From: CAYQOX01 sp964419335
GTDB taxonomy: Bacteria; Hinthialibacterota; Hinthialibacteria; Hinthialibacterales; Hinthialibacteraceae
DNA: 31,526 bases
Direction: 5' to 3'
Assembly (NCBI GenBank): GCA_964419335.1
Contig: CAYQOX010000047.1
Coordinates: 1 to 31,526 of the forward strand
The notes under the pieces are model-generated. The model made no database searches. It was not told the origin of the DNA and was given only the letters and a program-made list of their open reading frames with translations. This document shows, piece by piece, positions 16,953 through 26,436 of the stretch (position 1 is the first letter of the stretch; the number at the start of each line of letters is the position of its first letter). A program made the translations under genes and the position numbers.

Positions 16953-19900
16953 CTATCGCTGCCATACGGTTTCCAGCTTTCGCTGCGCTTGTATATTCCC
17001 ATCCCGGTCAAAAATCCGGCCTTGAGTCACCACCGAGAAACTCCGCGAACGTACCGTAATCAAGTTTGAGATCCGGTTCATCATCGTTTCCATATCCTCT
17101 GGCGTTAAATCTTCACGATACCCATGGTTGATTTCATTCAACCGCTCGCGTAAATCTCCCGGATACTCTTTCACCGTATCATGGGTTCGATCCATCTGCC
17201 GCCGCAGGGGCTCCGAAAACCGCTCCCGTCGGCGTAGATGGGTCATCTGAGACAGTAAGGTTCCTATATCGGAATAAGGCCCGTCATCCGCCTGCGAAAC
17301 AATGGTCGACAAGTAAACATTGTTAAAGTTAATCCGGTTCCCACGAATATCTTCGGGGTCAATGTTTTGCGCATCCAAGATTTTTTCGATATCCTCAAAT
17401 TCTTTATAGGCTCTTTCCTCACGTCCCACACTGGGGAACTTATAATCACTCATCGTATCGGTTGTATCGGTTCGATGTAAGAAATGATCATCGTCCAGAT
17501 TATGTACTCCAAAGACATAATCATGTCCGCCCGGCAATCGCCCTTCTAATACAAAGTCGGCACAGATCGTGTTGAAATTATACCGCGTCTGGATCGACTC
17601 GAGATCATCCTCCGAGCGCCGCGGACAGAAGGGCAGCGACGCTAGCACTTCCCGTGGAGCCGTATTCACATTAATCTTGCCCGATACGACGCTGGACAGG
17701 GACGTTGTGATCATGTTGTAAATTTGCATATACTGATTTTCCCATTGATCCAAACGCTCACGCTGCGCCAGACGAATTCGGTATTCATTATTGTTATTCA
17801 CCCGGCGTCCCAAGTCCGGGTTACTCTCCACCCGGCTTGTATCCATCGCCCGGTCTTCTAATCGTTGTGGAATAATCGGCGTATTAATCGTTTCAAAACG
17901 ATTGCCTGTATGCAGCCGCGAAATCTCACCAAGCGTGGCCAACTTCCCGTTTTTCACATACGCCGTGTTATCCACCACATCATATTCATCTCGATTGTTC
18001 CCATCCATCTCATAGCGCCGCCGGGGATAAGCCGGCACATATCCGGTATTGTTTCGTCCCGGAGTTCCCGCCAAGTACCGTTTATGTTGCTCGGATTGGT
18101 TATTACCTCTCCGCCCTCGGCCGAACATCTCGATCCCTTTAAAGAAATAATTATCATCCGCCATACTCGCCAGCGCTGATGAATTTTGTTGACTGTATCC
18201 CGCCAGGGGATAATATCCATTTATGTTCGGTGCCACTGGCTGTCCACCCTGAATATCGAGATCAGGGCGGTCCGAACCATCAAAAACGCCCAGCGGTAAA
18301 TCTTCATTGTTGGACTGGAACCACGGGTTCAAATCCGGTGTCGTCTTCCGGAGTATCACGATGAGCTCAATCATCGGCTCCGAGCCGCTCTCATTCTGTA
18401 AATCACGCCATAAGTCGTTGTAATTCTCACGTAAATCCACCGTAAAAGCCGTATCCCCATTCCGTAGCTTAGCGAATCTTGGCCGCGGCTGGCGATTATT
18501 GTTGGGCGCAAAGTGGATCGTGCCTTCATAATCCTGGGTACTCGGCTTCTCTCCAAGCACATTATTCCCCGGATCCACAAAGCGGAACACGGGATACACC
18601 AAGACCTCGCCTACTGGCAGATCAATCGGCTGCACATTGCCCGCATCGTCCACAAACTTACGCCCCAACACCCGTACCGTCAGTTGATCGTCCACTTCCG
18701 CATCATACCCCGCGCGGATCAACTCGCGGGCTCCCATGCGCCATGTAAAAGCGGTATAGGTGCCGTTGGGGAAAACTTGCGCAATGCGGGGATCACTCAT
18801 ATCCATCCCGTTCTCGAATCCACCCAGCATCTGCTGATAGCCCACGGGCGAATGATCTGACCGGTCTCCCGCTTCCTTGGCGGTGAAATAGGTCATGCTT
18901 TCCCGGGCGAAATAAGCCGCCTCGTTCTCTTCTAAATCTTCATCATACTTGTAATAATCGCCGATGAAGTCCCAGCCATTCCACATCGGGTCCAGCGTCG
19001 GCACTCCCACCCGCTGTAACCGCTGCGCATCATTAAACCGCTGTAAACGGGAATTATTCGGATCCGTCCCAGCCGTATACCCGCCAATTTCACCAAAGGA
19101 CAAACTTCCGTCATTGTTCACTTCAACCCGTTGAATAATCGCCTGTTTGGCATCCAACTTGATCGATGAGGGCACCGAGCGCTCACCCCGCACCTCCCCA
19201 TCATTATTCGCAACCAATTCCGTCTCAAAATGCGTGGGATCCGCCCGTTCATAGGCCTCAAAACCTTTATATCCCGGAGCCACCAACAAATCGGGCAAGC
19301 CGTCATAGGCTCCCTCTTCTCCCTTGGGGATATCGACCAATACATTGTTAAACGTCGTACGATACTTAAACGAATCGATATAGCCTCCCGCAGGGTCGTG
19401 TAAGGTAATGTGCTTGTCCTCGGGATTATGGGTCAGCATATCTTCCTGCGTATCCACCACCCGGAACCATCGGTCTCCCATCTGCGCATTCGGCCGGTGC
19501 TCATTCTCCCCCGTCGAAACGCTTTCATTAATCATTGCCAATTCATTTGGACTCAGGATCGGCTGCACCACTTTATCCGACAATTCATAAACCTGCGGAT
19601 AATTATTCTCAATAAAATTCTCTAAAGCCGGTTTGCTATAAGCCAAAAGCAGTTTGTTATTATCCAACATCCGCTCGGTACGGGTCATATTATTGTCACT
19701 TCGATCCGGATCCACCAATGGATCAAAGGGCACTCCCGTTCCAGGAATTCCCTCATCTTCCCGCAATTCCGTACCATCATCCCCCTTATACAAGGGACGC
19801 ATCTTGCCAATTTCCGTTTCTTGCGGCAGCACATAATGACCATAAGGGGTATTCACCGTCCATCCACTCAGATCAATATCCTCCGTGGAGAGATTCACCA

Positions 19901-22900
19901 ACTCCACATACTGGGCTCCCAGATTGATCAACTCAATTCGGTCAAACGATGTCCAATACGATCCACTTTCAGGCGCACGCGCCGTGATTTCCACTTCCAA
20001 CCGCCCGTCACTTCCTACTTCTACCCGTTGCGCTGGATCCAAAACATTCTCTTTATTCGGAAGCGGATAGGGCGTTAACCGGTAATGCAGCCGGAATTCG
20101 TTGTTTAAATTCGGATTCCTAACCGCATAGGGATTCACTGCCGTATCCCGCCGTACCTGCTCATCCAACGTAACATCAACCTCATTCTCCTCTTCGTCAT
20201 AATACACATAATCCGAACGGAACGAGATCGTTTGCCCATTGATCGTATACTCTACATTGGGATTTAACCGATCCTCCGGATGGAGATAGAGCACCACGTC
20301 ATAAACCCCCGCCGGAATATTTTCAAAACTCCATACCGCGGTTTCATTCCCCTGACGCCCCACCTCAACTCCAGGGGCTTCAGGAATCTCCGTATTCGTC
20401 ACGCTAAAAATAAAAGCCGGCGACAGCAGGTCCATATTCACCAACGGCATGATGCTATGCCGAGTATTGCGAAATCCCTGGGGATAATACAAGAAACTCG
20501 CTTCCCCGGGTTCACTCGCTGGAGCATTAACCCCCGAATCGGGAATCCCCCAACTCGTATCACTGATTTCCCGGCCTGTCCCTTGCTCCGTGTACTCCCC
20601 ATCATCGCCCGCACCGGACACAACTTCAAAGCGATTTCCGTCCGCTCGAATAGGATTCCTCTCATCGGCTGGGTTAATATAATCTAGCGTATCCTCGGCT
20701 TCGAGAACAATCTTTGGCTTGGCAAGCACTTCATTAATCCGGATCGCTTCCACTCCTTCATAATCCACCTCCATCCCGGTCTCCGGTGGATTGGGAAGCA
20801 AGAACCGCATCTGTTCTTCTAACAATCGCCGGTCGCGGGCGGATTCATTCACCCCCGCCATTATCCATGGATTCATTCGGAAAGCCCGCTGTCTCGAAGA
20901 GTATACCGTGAAGGTACGCTTGGTTACCGGATCCGACAACACCCCTTGAGTTTCGCTCTTACTTAAGACGCTCTCCACCGCCTCATCCAGGGCTTGCTTA
21001 TCCGGCATCCATGTATCAATCGAATCCACCAAATTTAACGCGATCTGAAAGTCGGGCGGGTCCTCATCATAACGCCCATCCTCATCATCATCGAAGACCG
21101 CAATGTACCGCTCTCCGACCTCATCCACTTCGCCATCGCCATCGTTGTCCACTCCGTCCAATTCGGGCGCATGCATCGCCGCCAACACTTGCGGATCATA
21201 AAAGTCAGCATAGCCATCCCAATCATCATCGGCAAAACTGGTAACCAACGTTTCATCATTCACACTTGGCCGTCTGACGATATCCCCTTCTTCTGTACCA
21301 TCCTCTGATTCAGGATCAGCCCCCAATCCAGGAAATCCATCATTGTTCGCATCCCCGATCGGATCTTCGGTCACATGCCATTCGGGATCATAACTCTTCA
21401 ATCCATCTCCGTTAAAATCCCCATCGTCATCAATCAACGTATCTCCATCATCATCAATACCGTTTCCTTCAGCCACCATCCCCAGTCGAAGCACATTACT
21501 ACTAATATCCCGTGGCCGTCGGCTCGATTCAATTTCCGCAAAGTTTCGCAGCCGCCCGATTTTTTCTCCTCGTCCCCGGGCTTCATCCTGGCTGCTTCCA
21601 TCCTGGTCATTATCTTGACCATCCGCATAAGCCGAAGTCCCAACATCGGACTCACTAAAACCATCGAAATCCGAACTGGGGTACAAGTTCCCGTCCCAAT
21701 CATCGCTGGGCTCGTCAATCAACCCATCACCGTCATTATCCACCCCATCCGTAATATCCGATTCTGCTTCCGCTTGCCAATCTCCATCCTTATCAAATTG
21801 CAACACCAAGAAGTCTTCTATCGTCGGAGAAGGGCTATATTGAAAGTCAGCACGGCGGTCACTGCCTCCTCGCTCATACACATCGGTCGCCCGCCAATTG
21901 GAAATCCCATTGGGATTCAGGCGCATAATGTCATTATGCCGCCCGCTCAAGGGCCCCGAAACTTCATCCGATTCACCATACACTGTCACCGAATCACGCA
22001 GGATACGAAACAGAGACACTCCTTGATTGCGATACCCTTGCTCCGTGGCTTCTGGCTCCTCTTGGGGAATCCCTTGCAACATCCGGAGGTCTTCGACCGT
22101 TGTAAAGGGGCGATCATCCCCCTGGGGATTACTCACACTAAACTCGCCCGGTTCATCAACCCCCTCATCTTGCTCATCAATACGCCCATCACCATCATTA
22201 TCAATACGATCTCCCGGACGGAATTGCTTCACATCCGAAATGGTGTCACTTCCAATGGGCTGTCTAAACGCACTCCCACCCTGTTGAATGGTGGATGGCC
22301 CAATATAAACCTCATCTTCCTCATTCAAGAATCCATCCCGGTCATTATCTTCTCCATCACCCACGATCACAAAAGGATCACCCTCATAATCCGTCACATT
22401 CATCGCCTGGTTATATTCAACCACTTCTAAAATATCACGTAAGTTATTGTCGTTATCATCTTCATTATCTACGCCGGGTTTGGCGTTTTGCTCCCCCCCG
22501 CTTGATGTCGCACCATACCGAAAGTTCACAATCCGACTCGCTAAATCGCGCGCATCCCCTAGATTAAACGTCGATATATTCCCCGCCGTATTCATAAAGC
22601 GAAAGACGCGGCCATACAGAAAGACTTCTAAATCCACTTCTGCCGGCGTCACCCCTAAGTTGTACGTATAGTCATTGGAATTATTATGCCCAGCATTATT
22701 TCCGTGATAATTCAGGTTGATCTTCGCACTCTCATCAAAAACGCCTAGCGAATCACTATCCGCGTCATATCCCGTCCCTTGCGCAAAGTACGTATTTCCC
22801 CTCTGCTTAGCATCGGGTCGACGTAAATCCAAACCATCCTCATCCTCGCGATAATCTTCATCATCATCCAGCGGCAACTGAACCTGATCATCCTCCGACA

Positions 22901-23486
22901 TCTTATGATCAACCCGTCCATCAAGATTATCATCGATGCCCGCCAATCCCGGGGCACCATCCCCGCTGCGGCTGGTCTGCCCAATGTTGGAACTCAAGCG
23001 CCCGCCGGTTACATCCCCGGCCGGGTCCTCATCCACGCCCAACGGCATTGGCGTGGGGTACACCTTGAGCCCTACATTTTGACGCCGCAACAATTGATCC
23101 GAACGTAAATCAATTTGATGACTGCGGGCATTATAGGTCACATTATCTCCTATGCGCCCCCAATACCCCGTCGCCCATGGACCCATTCGGGAAATATAGC
23201 CAGGCTGCCGCCTCCCTAAGATATAGTTCTCGTTGCTGGGATCCAAATCTTGCGCTAGTTGGCTTAACGCACCTTGAACCGCCGCTTCGGAATATTCCTT
23301 CACGTTGACACTATCGGCGTATTGTTCCACCGTAAATTCTTCCATGCGGATGGTATATGTAAATCCCACCAACACCACCGCAAAGATGGAAAGCAGAGCC
23401 AACACCGTCAACAGCGCGATTCCCGACTCTCCTGCATGGCGTTTCGACGTAGTATGGGGTTGTTTAAGCCTATTTCGCTTTTTCAT
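16953..23486 (-). CDS. gspK: Giant GspK-like minor pseudopilin with acidic Ca-type repeats and lamin-tail domain
   Basis: A protein of about 2177 residues from the ATG at 23486 (AGGA seven bases upstream; an ATG at 23510 is possible). A basic leader ends at G22, and the pseudopilin helix starts 'I-A-L-L-T-V-L-A-L-L' with no Glu at +5, as is known for GspK. Residues about 150-840 hold repeated acidic loops such as 'D-N-D-G-D-G-L-I-D-E' (plus strand 21112-21160, 21407-21470, 21710-21755, 22165-22215, 22312-22365), resembling thrombospondin-3 or EF-hand calcium loops. Residues about 1187-1377 look like a lamin-tail domain ('Y-V-E-L-V-N-L', 'L-S-G-W', 'L-H-D-P-A-G-G-Y-I-D-S'). Near 1930 'K-I-N-V-N-T-A-P' is the GspK helix-hairpin-helix-type motif, and the final 40 residues match the GspK end. 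Ordinary GspK is 300-350 residues. It follows the gspJ-like gene by 41 bases. Confidence 0.88.
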   Translation of the reverse strand: MKKRNRLKQPHTTSKRHAGESGIALLTVLALLSIFAVVLVGFTYTIRMEEFTVEQYADSVNVKEYSEAAVQGALSQLAQDLDPSNENYILGRRQPGYISRMGPWATGYWGRIGDNVTYNARSHQIDLRSDQLLRRQNVGLKVYPTPMPLGVDEDPAGDVTGGRLSSNIGQTSRSGDGAPGLAGIDDNLDGRVDHKMSEDDQVQLPLDDDEDYREDEDGLDLRRPDAKQRGNTYFAQGTGYDADSDSLGVFDESAKINLNYHGNNAGHNNSNDYTYNLGVTPAEVDLEVFLYGRVFRFMNTAGNISTFNLGDARDLASRIVNFRYGATSSGGEQNAKPGVDNEDDNDNNLRDILEVVEYNQAMNVTDYEGDPFVIVGDGEDNDRDGFLNEEDEVYIGPSTIQQGGSAFRQPIGSDTISDVKQFRPGDRIDNDGDGRIDEQDEGVDEPGEFSVSNPQGDDRPFTTVEDLRMLQGIPQEEPEATEQGYRNQGVSLFRILRDSVTVYGESDEVSGPLSGRHNDIMRLNPNGISNWRATDVYERGGSDRRADFQYSPSPTIEDFLVLQFDKDGDWQAEAESDITDGVDNDGDGLIDEPSDDWDGNLYPSSDFDGFSESDVGTSAYADGQDNDQDGSSQDEARGRGEKIGRLRNFAEIESSRRPRDISSNVLRLGMVAEGNGIDDDGDTLIDDDGDFNGDGLKSYDPEWHVTEDPIGDANNDGFPGLGADPESEDGTEEGDIVRRPSVNDETLVTSFADDDWDGYADFYDPQVLAAMHAPELDGVDNDGDGEVDEVGERYIAVFDDDEDGRYDEDPPDFQIALNLVDSIDTWMPDKQALDEAVESVLSKSETQGVLSDPVTKRTFTVYSSRQRAFRMNPWIMAGVNESARDRRLLEEQMRFLLPNPPETGMEVDYEGVEAIRINEVLAKPKIVLEAEDTLDYINPADERNPIRADGNRFEVVSGAGDDGEYTEQGTGREISDTSWGIPDSGVNAPASEPGEASFLYYPQGFRNTRHSIMPLVNMDLLSPAFIFSVTNTEIPEAPGVEVGRQGNETAVWSFENIPAGVYDVVLYLHPEDRLNPNVEYTINGQTISFRSDYVYYDEEENEVDVTLDEQVRRDTAVNPYAVRNPNLNNEFRLHYRLTPYPLPNKENVLDPAQRVEVGSDGRLEVEITARAPESGSYWTSFDRIELINLGAQYVELVNLSTEDIDLSGWTVNTPYGHYVLPQETEIGKMRPLYKGDDGTELREDEGIPGTGVPFDPLVDPDRSDNNMTRTERMLDNNKLLLAYSKPALENFIENNYPQVYELSDKVVQPILSPNELAMINESVSTGENEHRPNAQMGDRWFRVVDTQEDMLTHNPEDKHITLHDPAGGYIDSFKYRTTFNNVLVDIPKGEEGAYDGLPDLLVAPGYKGFEAYERADPTHFETELVANNDGEVRGERSVPSSIKLDAKQAIIQRVEVNNDGSLSFGEIGGYTAGTDPNNSRLQRFNDAQRLQRVGVPTLDPMWNGWDFIGDYYKYDEDLEENEAAYFARESMTYFTAKEAGDRSDHSPVGYQQMLGGFENGMDMSDPRIAQVFPNGTYTAFTWRMGARELIRAGYDAEVDDQLTVRVLGRKFVDDAGNVQPIDLPVGEVLVYPVFRFVDPGNNVLGEKPSTQDYEGTIHFAPNNNRQPRPRFAKLRNGDTAFTVDLRENYNDLWRDLQNESGSEPMIELIVILRKTTPDLNPWFQSNNEDLPLGVFDGSDRPDLDIQGGQPVAPNINGYYPLAGYSQQNSSALASMADDNYFFKGIEMFGRGRRGNNQSEQHKRYLAGTPGRNNTGYVPAYPRRRYEMDGNNRDEYDVVDNTAYVKNGKLATLGEISRLHTGNRFETINTPIIPQRLEDRAMDTSRVESNPDLGRRVNNNNEYRIRLAQRERLDQWENQYMQIYNMITTSLSSVVSGKINVNTAPREVLASLPFCPRRSEDDLESIQTRYNFNTICADFVLEGRLPGGHDYVFGVHNLDDDHFLHRTDTTDTMSDYKFPSVGREERAYKEFEDIEKILDAQNIDPEDIRGNRINFNNVYLSTIVSQADDGPYSDIGTLLSQMTHLRRRERFSEPLRRQMDRTHDTVKEYPGDLRERLNEINHGYREDLTPEDMETMMNRISNLITVRSRSFSVVTQGRIFDRDGNIQAQRKLETVWQR
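21100..22370 (-). repeat. Dense cluster of acidic calcium-loop coding repeats in the gspK-like gene
   Basis: This segment encodes many loops of the form D-x-D-x-D-G-x-x-D-E. On the plus strand they read as variants of TCATC-AAT-CCATC-CCATC-TT-ATC. Copies differ in third positions but stay close enough in DNA to pair, both within this gene and with the gspI-like gene at 25000-26010. The spacing between loops is irregular, so this is not a simple tandem array. Confidence 0.7.
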
Positions 23487-23527
23487 GATTCGTTCCTGCT
23501 CTATCATCATCGCTTTTCTCTAAAATC

Positions 23528-24835
23528 TTAAAAGTTTCGATTGTTGTTGGGAATAAAAATTCGGGTCGTAAAAGGCCGGGGACGATTCGTTCGCTCGCGA
23601 TCTTGCACATAAATCGTAATCTCTACAAAGACTGGCAAACCATCCGTTCGGCGACTCACTCTCTCCCCATAATCCGGGTAGCGATTCAACAATTTCTGCG
23701 GCCCGTCAACCAAAAACTGCTGTTGAATCCGGGCTCGCGGATTGGTGTTGGGCACCCGGGGATACATATCATCCGGTTCATTCACAATGAGGTTATTAAA
23801 ACTAAAAATATTCCCACCCGAAATGCTGTTGTTGATCGCCGGTTTATTAAACAAAACGTTCGAAGCCGTTGGGATCATCAAAGCCGTCTCTCGGGCTGAA
23901 TCCCATTCCATCGCCTTATACCAGCCTCCCTGGTTATAATCATAGTACCCATATTCAATGCGTAACCCGCGGACATCATACGCCAAGGTCTGGAAGAGCT
24001 TCCCCGGATTGTTGTTCTGATAAACCGAACTACTCGCCTGCAGCGATCCATACCTCGCTCCATGCTCCCAATTATCAATCGCTTGCCGCACATCGCCGGA
24101 AGATACCGTCGAATTCGGCCCCGGAGGAACCGGCGGCGGAAGCAAACGCTTATTGGTTTGATCATCAATAAACTGCCCAAAATTCCGTAAATCAATCTCG
24201 CTGGAGGAACCCCCATCCACCCTTAAAACTTGTATCCGTCGCACCAAACGGGTTCCACTCGAATCCAATCCATACGAAACCTCTTGCAAGGTCGTATTCC
24301 CCGAGTTCTCAATCGCGCTCACAAAATGAAGGATATCACTGGGAAACACACCGATATCTTCATCGATCGCCCCATCCGGCTCTCCCGATTGGGGACGACT
24401 CAAACCGACCTCGGCTCCCCCGCTATAGTCCATGTCGATGCCATCCAAGATTTCTTCATCCACCAGACCATCGCCATCGTCATCCTCTCCCGCACCGGGA
24501 ACCTCACTATTGGAGTCCACCACCACATCCCGCGAAATTCCGGCAAAACGAAAGTGCGGCCCTGAGGTCTCTTGATCCACCGGGACGACCGAATCCGGAG
24601 TAATATAAGCAGAACGCAAATCACTTGCGATTTGATCCAATGAAGCACGTGCCGTTTCACTCACTTCCAAACGCTTCAATGCGAGATCCCGTGAATCGAG
24701 CACCACACGAAAAGTTTGGGCTGCCATCCCCGCCATCACCATCATCACGGCAATGGAGATGAGTAACTCCACCAAGGTAAAACCGCCGTGGTGTCGTTCG
24801 CGGGCGGTTGGCTCCCATAACAGTAACGCGCTCAT
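23528..24835 (-). CDS. gspJ: GspJ-like minor pseudopilin with acidic loop insert
   Basis: A protein of about 435 residues from the ATG at 24835, which has GAAGGGAAGG just upstream. An alternative ATG at 24886 has GGGAG nine bases upstream and would start four bases after the previous stop codon. The prepilin signal is 'G-G-F-T-L-V-E-L-L-I-S' with cleavage after G18 and Glu at +5. 'S-L-D-Q-I-A-S-D-L-R-S-A-Y' about 45 residues later is the usual GspJ stretch. An Asp-rich insert ('D-D-D-G-D-G-L-V-D-E-E', plus 24440-24500) interrupts the body. Ordinary GspJ is near 200 residues, so this one is roughly doubled. In canonical T2SS, J forms the tip complex with I and K. Function here is inferred from gene order and the N-terminus. 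Confidence 0.85.
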   Translation of the reverse strand: MSALLLWEPTARERHHGGFTLVELLISIAVMMVMAGMAAQTFRVVLDSRDLALKRLEVSETARASLDQIASDLRSAYITPDSVVPVDQETSGPHFRFAGISRDVVVDSNSEVPGAGEDDDGDGLVDEEILDGIDMDYSGGAEVGLSRPQSGEPDGAIDEDIGVFPSDILHFVSAIENSGNTTLQEVSYGLDSSGTRLVRRIQVLRVDGGSSSEIDLRNFGQFIDDQTNKRLLPPPVPPGPNSTVSSGDVRQAIDNWEHGARYGSLQASSSVYQNNNPGKLFQTLAYDVRGLRIEYGYYDYNQGGWYKAMEWDSARETALMIPTASNVLFNKPAINNSISGGNIFSFNNLIVNEPDDMYPRVPNTNPRARIQQQFLVDGPQKLLNRYPDYGERVSRRTDGLPVFVEITIYVQDRERTNRPRPFTTRIFIPNNNRNF

Positions 24836-24889
24836 GATCCTTCCCTTCTTTTCTCTCTTTAAACCTCTAGGCCCTGGTTTCTTCATGCT

Positions 24890-26413
24890 CTATTGCTCCC
24901 GGGGTGTAAACGCCATTCCCCGTGGTTGACCACCTTTTAACGAGAATGATTGTGATGGATCTTTCAAATGAATAAACCCAACCAGCGTGAATTCATACTC
25001 ATAGGTATCCTCATCGATCTCCCCATCAAAGTCGTTGTCGATTCCATCACGCTTTTCTTCGTCCACTCCCCAATTGACAGCGCCATAGGAGATACGCTGA
25101 TTTCTCCGGCTTAGCTCATCATCCGCCGAAATCCCTAAATACCCCTCGGACCGTGGATCGACCTTCTGCAAATCTCCATCATCATCCTCACGATTGCCTC
25201 CCCAGGTGATGACAATCTCGATTCGCCGCCAGTGTGGCAAAGGCGAAGCGATACAATCTTCGTCTACCTGACCGTCTTTCTCCGCAGCGTTATAGTTCCC
25301 ATAGCTGCGGAAATAAGCGATGCCCCGCCTGCGTCCCACCGCCGTGGGAAAATCCATATCCAGGCCGTCTTTGATCTCCTCATCGACTCTTCCATCTCCA
25401 TCATTGTCGATTCCATCCCCCAGATCAGGGATGCCATCGCCATTCAAATCGGTAATCCCATACCGTCCATTATCCGGCACAAACCCAACCCGTACCTGCC
25501 ACGAAAAATCACTGTTGGGTTCAGGGAAGGGGCACGGGGCGACCGGAAAAGCCGCCAATTGGCAATCTTCATCAATCAATCCATCCCCATCATTATCAAT
25601 CCCGTCCCATCTCTCTTCATCAATCCCTTCATCGATCCGTCCGTCTCCGTTGTTATCGATTCCATCCGCAATGGCCGGGGTTTCGGGGTTATCATCATTG
25701 TCCTCTCCATCCCCGTCGTTATCCATCCGATCTCCCGCCAAAAGCGGCAGCATCGCTTGACTTCGCGCAATCCGCACCGAAGCCATCCGCACATCCTCAT
25801 CGATCAATCCATCTCCATCATCATCCACCCCATTCGGCAATTCTTCATCAATATTCGGCTCGGGATCATAATACAGATTCCCATCCGGCGCCCCCGTCCG
25901 TAAATGACGAAACATGCGCTGGATCCGGGAATCTGTCCGTGAATAACTATCCCCGTTGTCATCCGGAATCTTATCCCCGTCATCATCCACCCCGTTGGCA
26001 CGTACATTCAAGCCCACCAAGCCATCCGCTTCCGGCATACCATCAAAATCGATATCCGGCTTCCCGTTCTTATTTAAGTCATAGGGATTATTGCGGTTTC
26101 CCATCGCCGGATTGAACATCTCATTGTTGGTATCATCATCATACCCATTCCCCGGCAAAGGGACTAACATATTGTCCGCCCCCGGAATAATCGGGAAATT
26201 AACCGGATCAGCCTTCAGCCCCTCAAACATACTCTGCGCCAACATCGACGCCTGGGTCAGGTCCTCCGCGCGCCGGCTTGCCTGGATGCCATAGGGAAAC
26301 ACCTGCACGATCGACAACAACCCGATGCCTAAAATAGAGGCCGCAATGATTACCTCAAGCAGCGTAAACGCCCCTTGCTCTCTCTTTAACGTATCCATGC
26401 TATTTCTCTTCAT
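24890..26413 (-). CDS. gspI: GspI/PilV-like minor pseudopilin loaded with acidic calcium-type loops
   Basis: A protein of 507 residues; typical GspI is near 125 and PilV near 150-200. The prepilin signal reads 'Q-G-A-F-T-L-L-E-V-I-I-A-A': if Glu is +5, cleavage falls after Ala15 rather than Gly14. Between residues about 95 and 490 there are at least seven loops of the type 'D-G-I-D-N-D-G-D-G-L-I-D-E-D' (plus 25012-25055, 25379-25420, 25567-25608, 25617-25668, 25797-25840 and others), each resembling a thrombospondin-3 or EF-hand calcium loop. The start has AGGA about seven bases upstream. It lies 23 bases after the GspH-like gene. Helix type and position point to the I subunit; PilV is the alternative name for the same fold. 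Confidence 0.85.
   Translation of the reverse strand: MKRNSMDTLKREQGAFTLLEVIIAASILGIGLLSIVQVFPYGIQASRRAEDLTQASMLAQSMFEGLKADPVNFPIIPGADNMLVPLPGNGYDDDTNNEMFNPAMGNRNNPYDLNKNGKPDIDFDGMPEADGLVGLNVRANGVDDDGDKIPDDNGDSYSRTDSRIQRMFRHLRTGAPDGNLYYDPEPNIDEELPNGVDDDGDGLIDEDVRMASVRIARSQAMLPLLAGDRMDNDGDGEDNDDNPETPAIADGIDNNGDGRIDEGIDEERWDGIDNDGDGLIDEDCQLAAFPVAPCPFPEPNSDFSWQVRVGFVPDNGRYGITDLNGDGIPDLGDGIDNDGDGRVDEEIKDGLDMDFPTAVGRRRGIAYFRSYGNYNAAEKDGQVDEDCIASPLPHWRRIEIVITWGGNREDDDGDLQKVDPRSEGYLGISADDELSRRNQRISYGAVNWGVDEEKRDGIDNDFDGEIDEDTYEYEFTLVGFIHLKDPSQSFSLKGGQPRGMAFTPREQ
25000..26010 (-). repeat. Acidic calcium-loop coding repeats in the gspI-like gene
   Basis: At least seven copies of a roughly 40-base unit encoding D-G-x-D-N-D-G-D-G-x-x-D-E are scattered through this kilobase. 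The copies at 25379, 25567, 25617 and 25797 are the closest matches. The unit is shared with the gspK-like and gspJ-like genes, making recombination between genes possible. Confidence 0.7.
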
Positions 26414-26436
26414 GATCTTCCTACGCTTTTCTAGTC

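Noticed and set aside
21375..22430. A 351-codon plus-strand open frame inside the gspK-like gene
   Set aside because: It is antisense to the acidic-loop repeats, whose skewed codons remove stops on the other strand; it has no ribosome site and no family resemblance.
25000..26010. CRISPR-like spaced repeats
   Set aside because: The repeats are in frame, encode acidic loops, vary in third codon positions and are unevenly spaced, so they are protein repeats.
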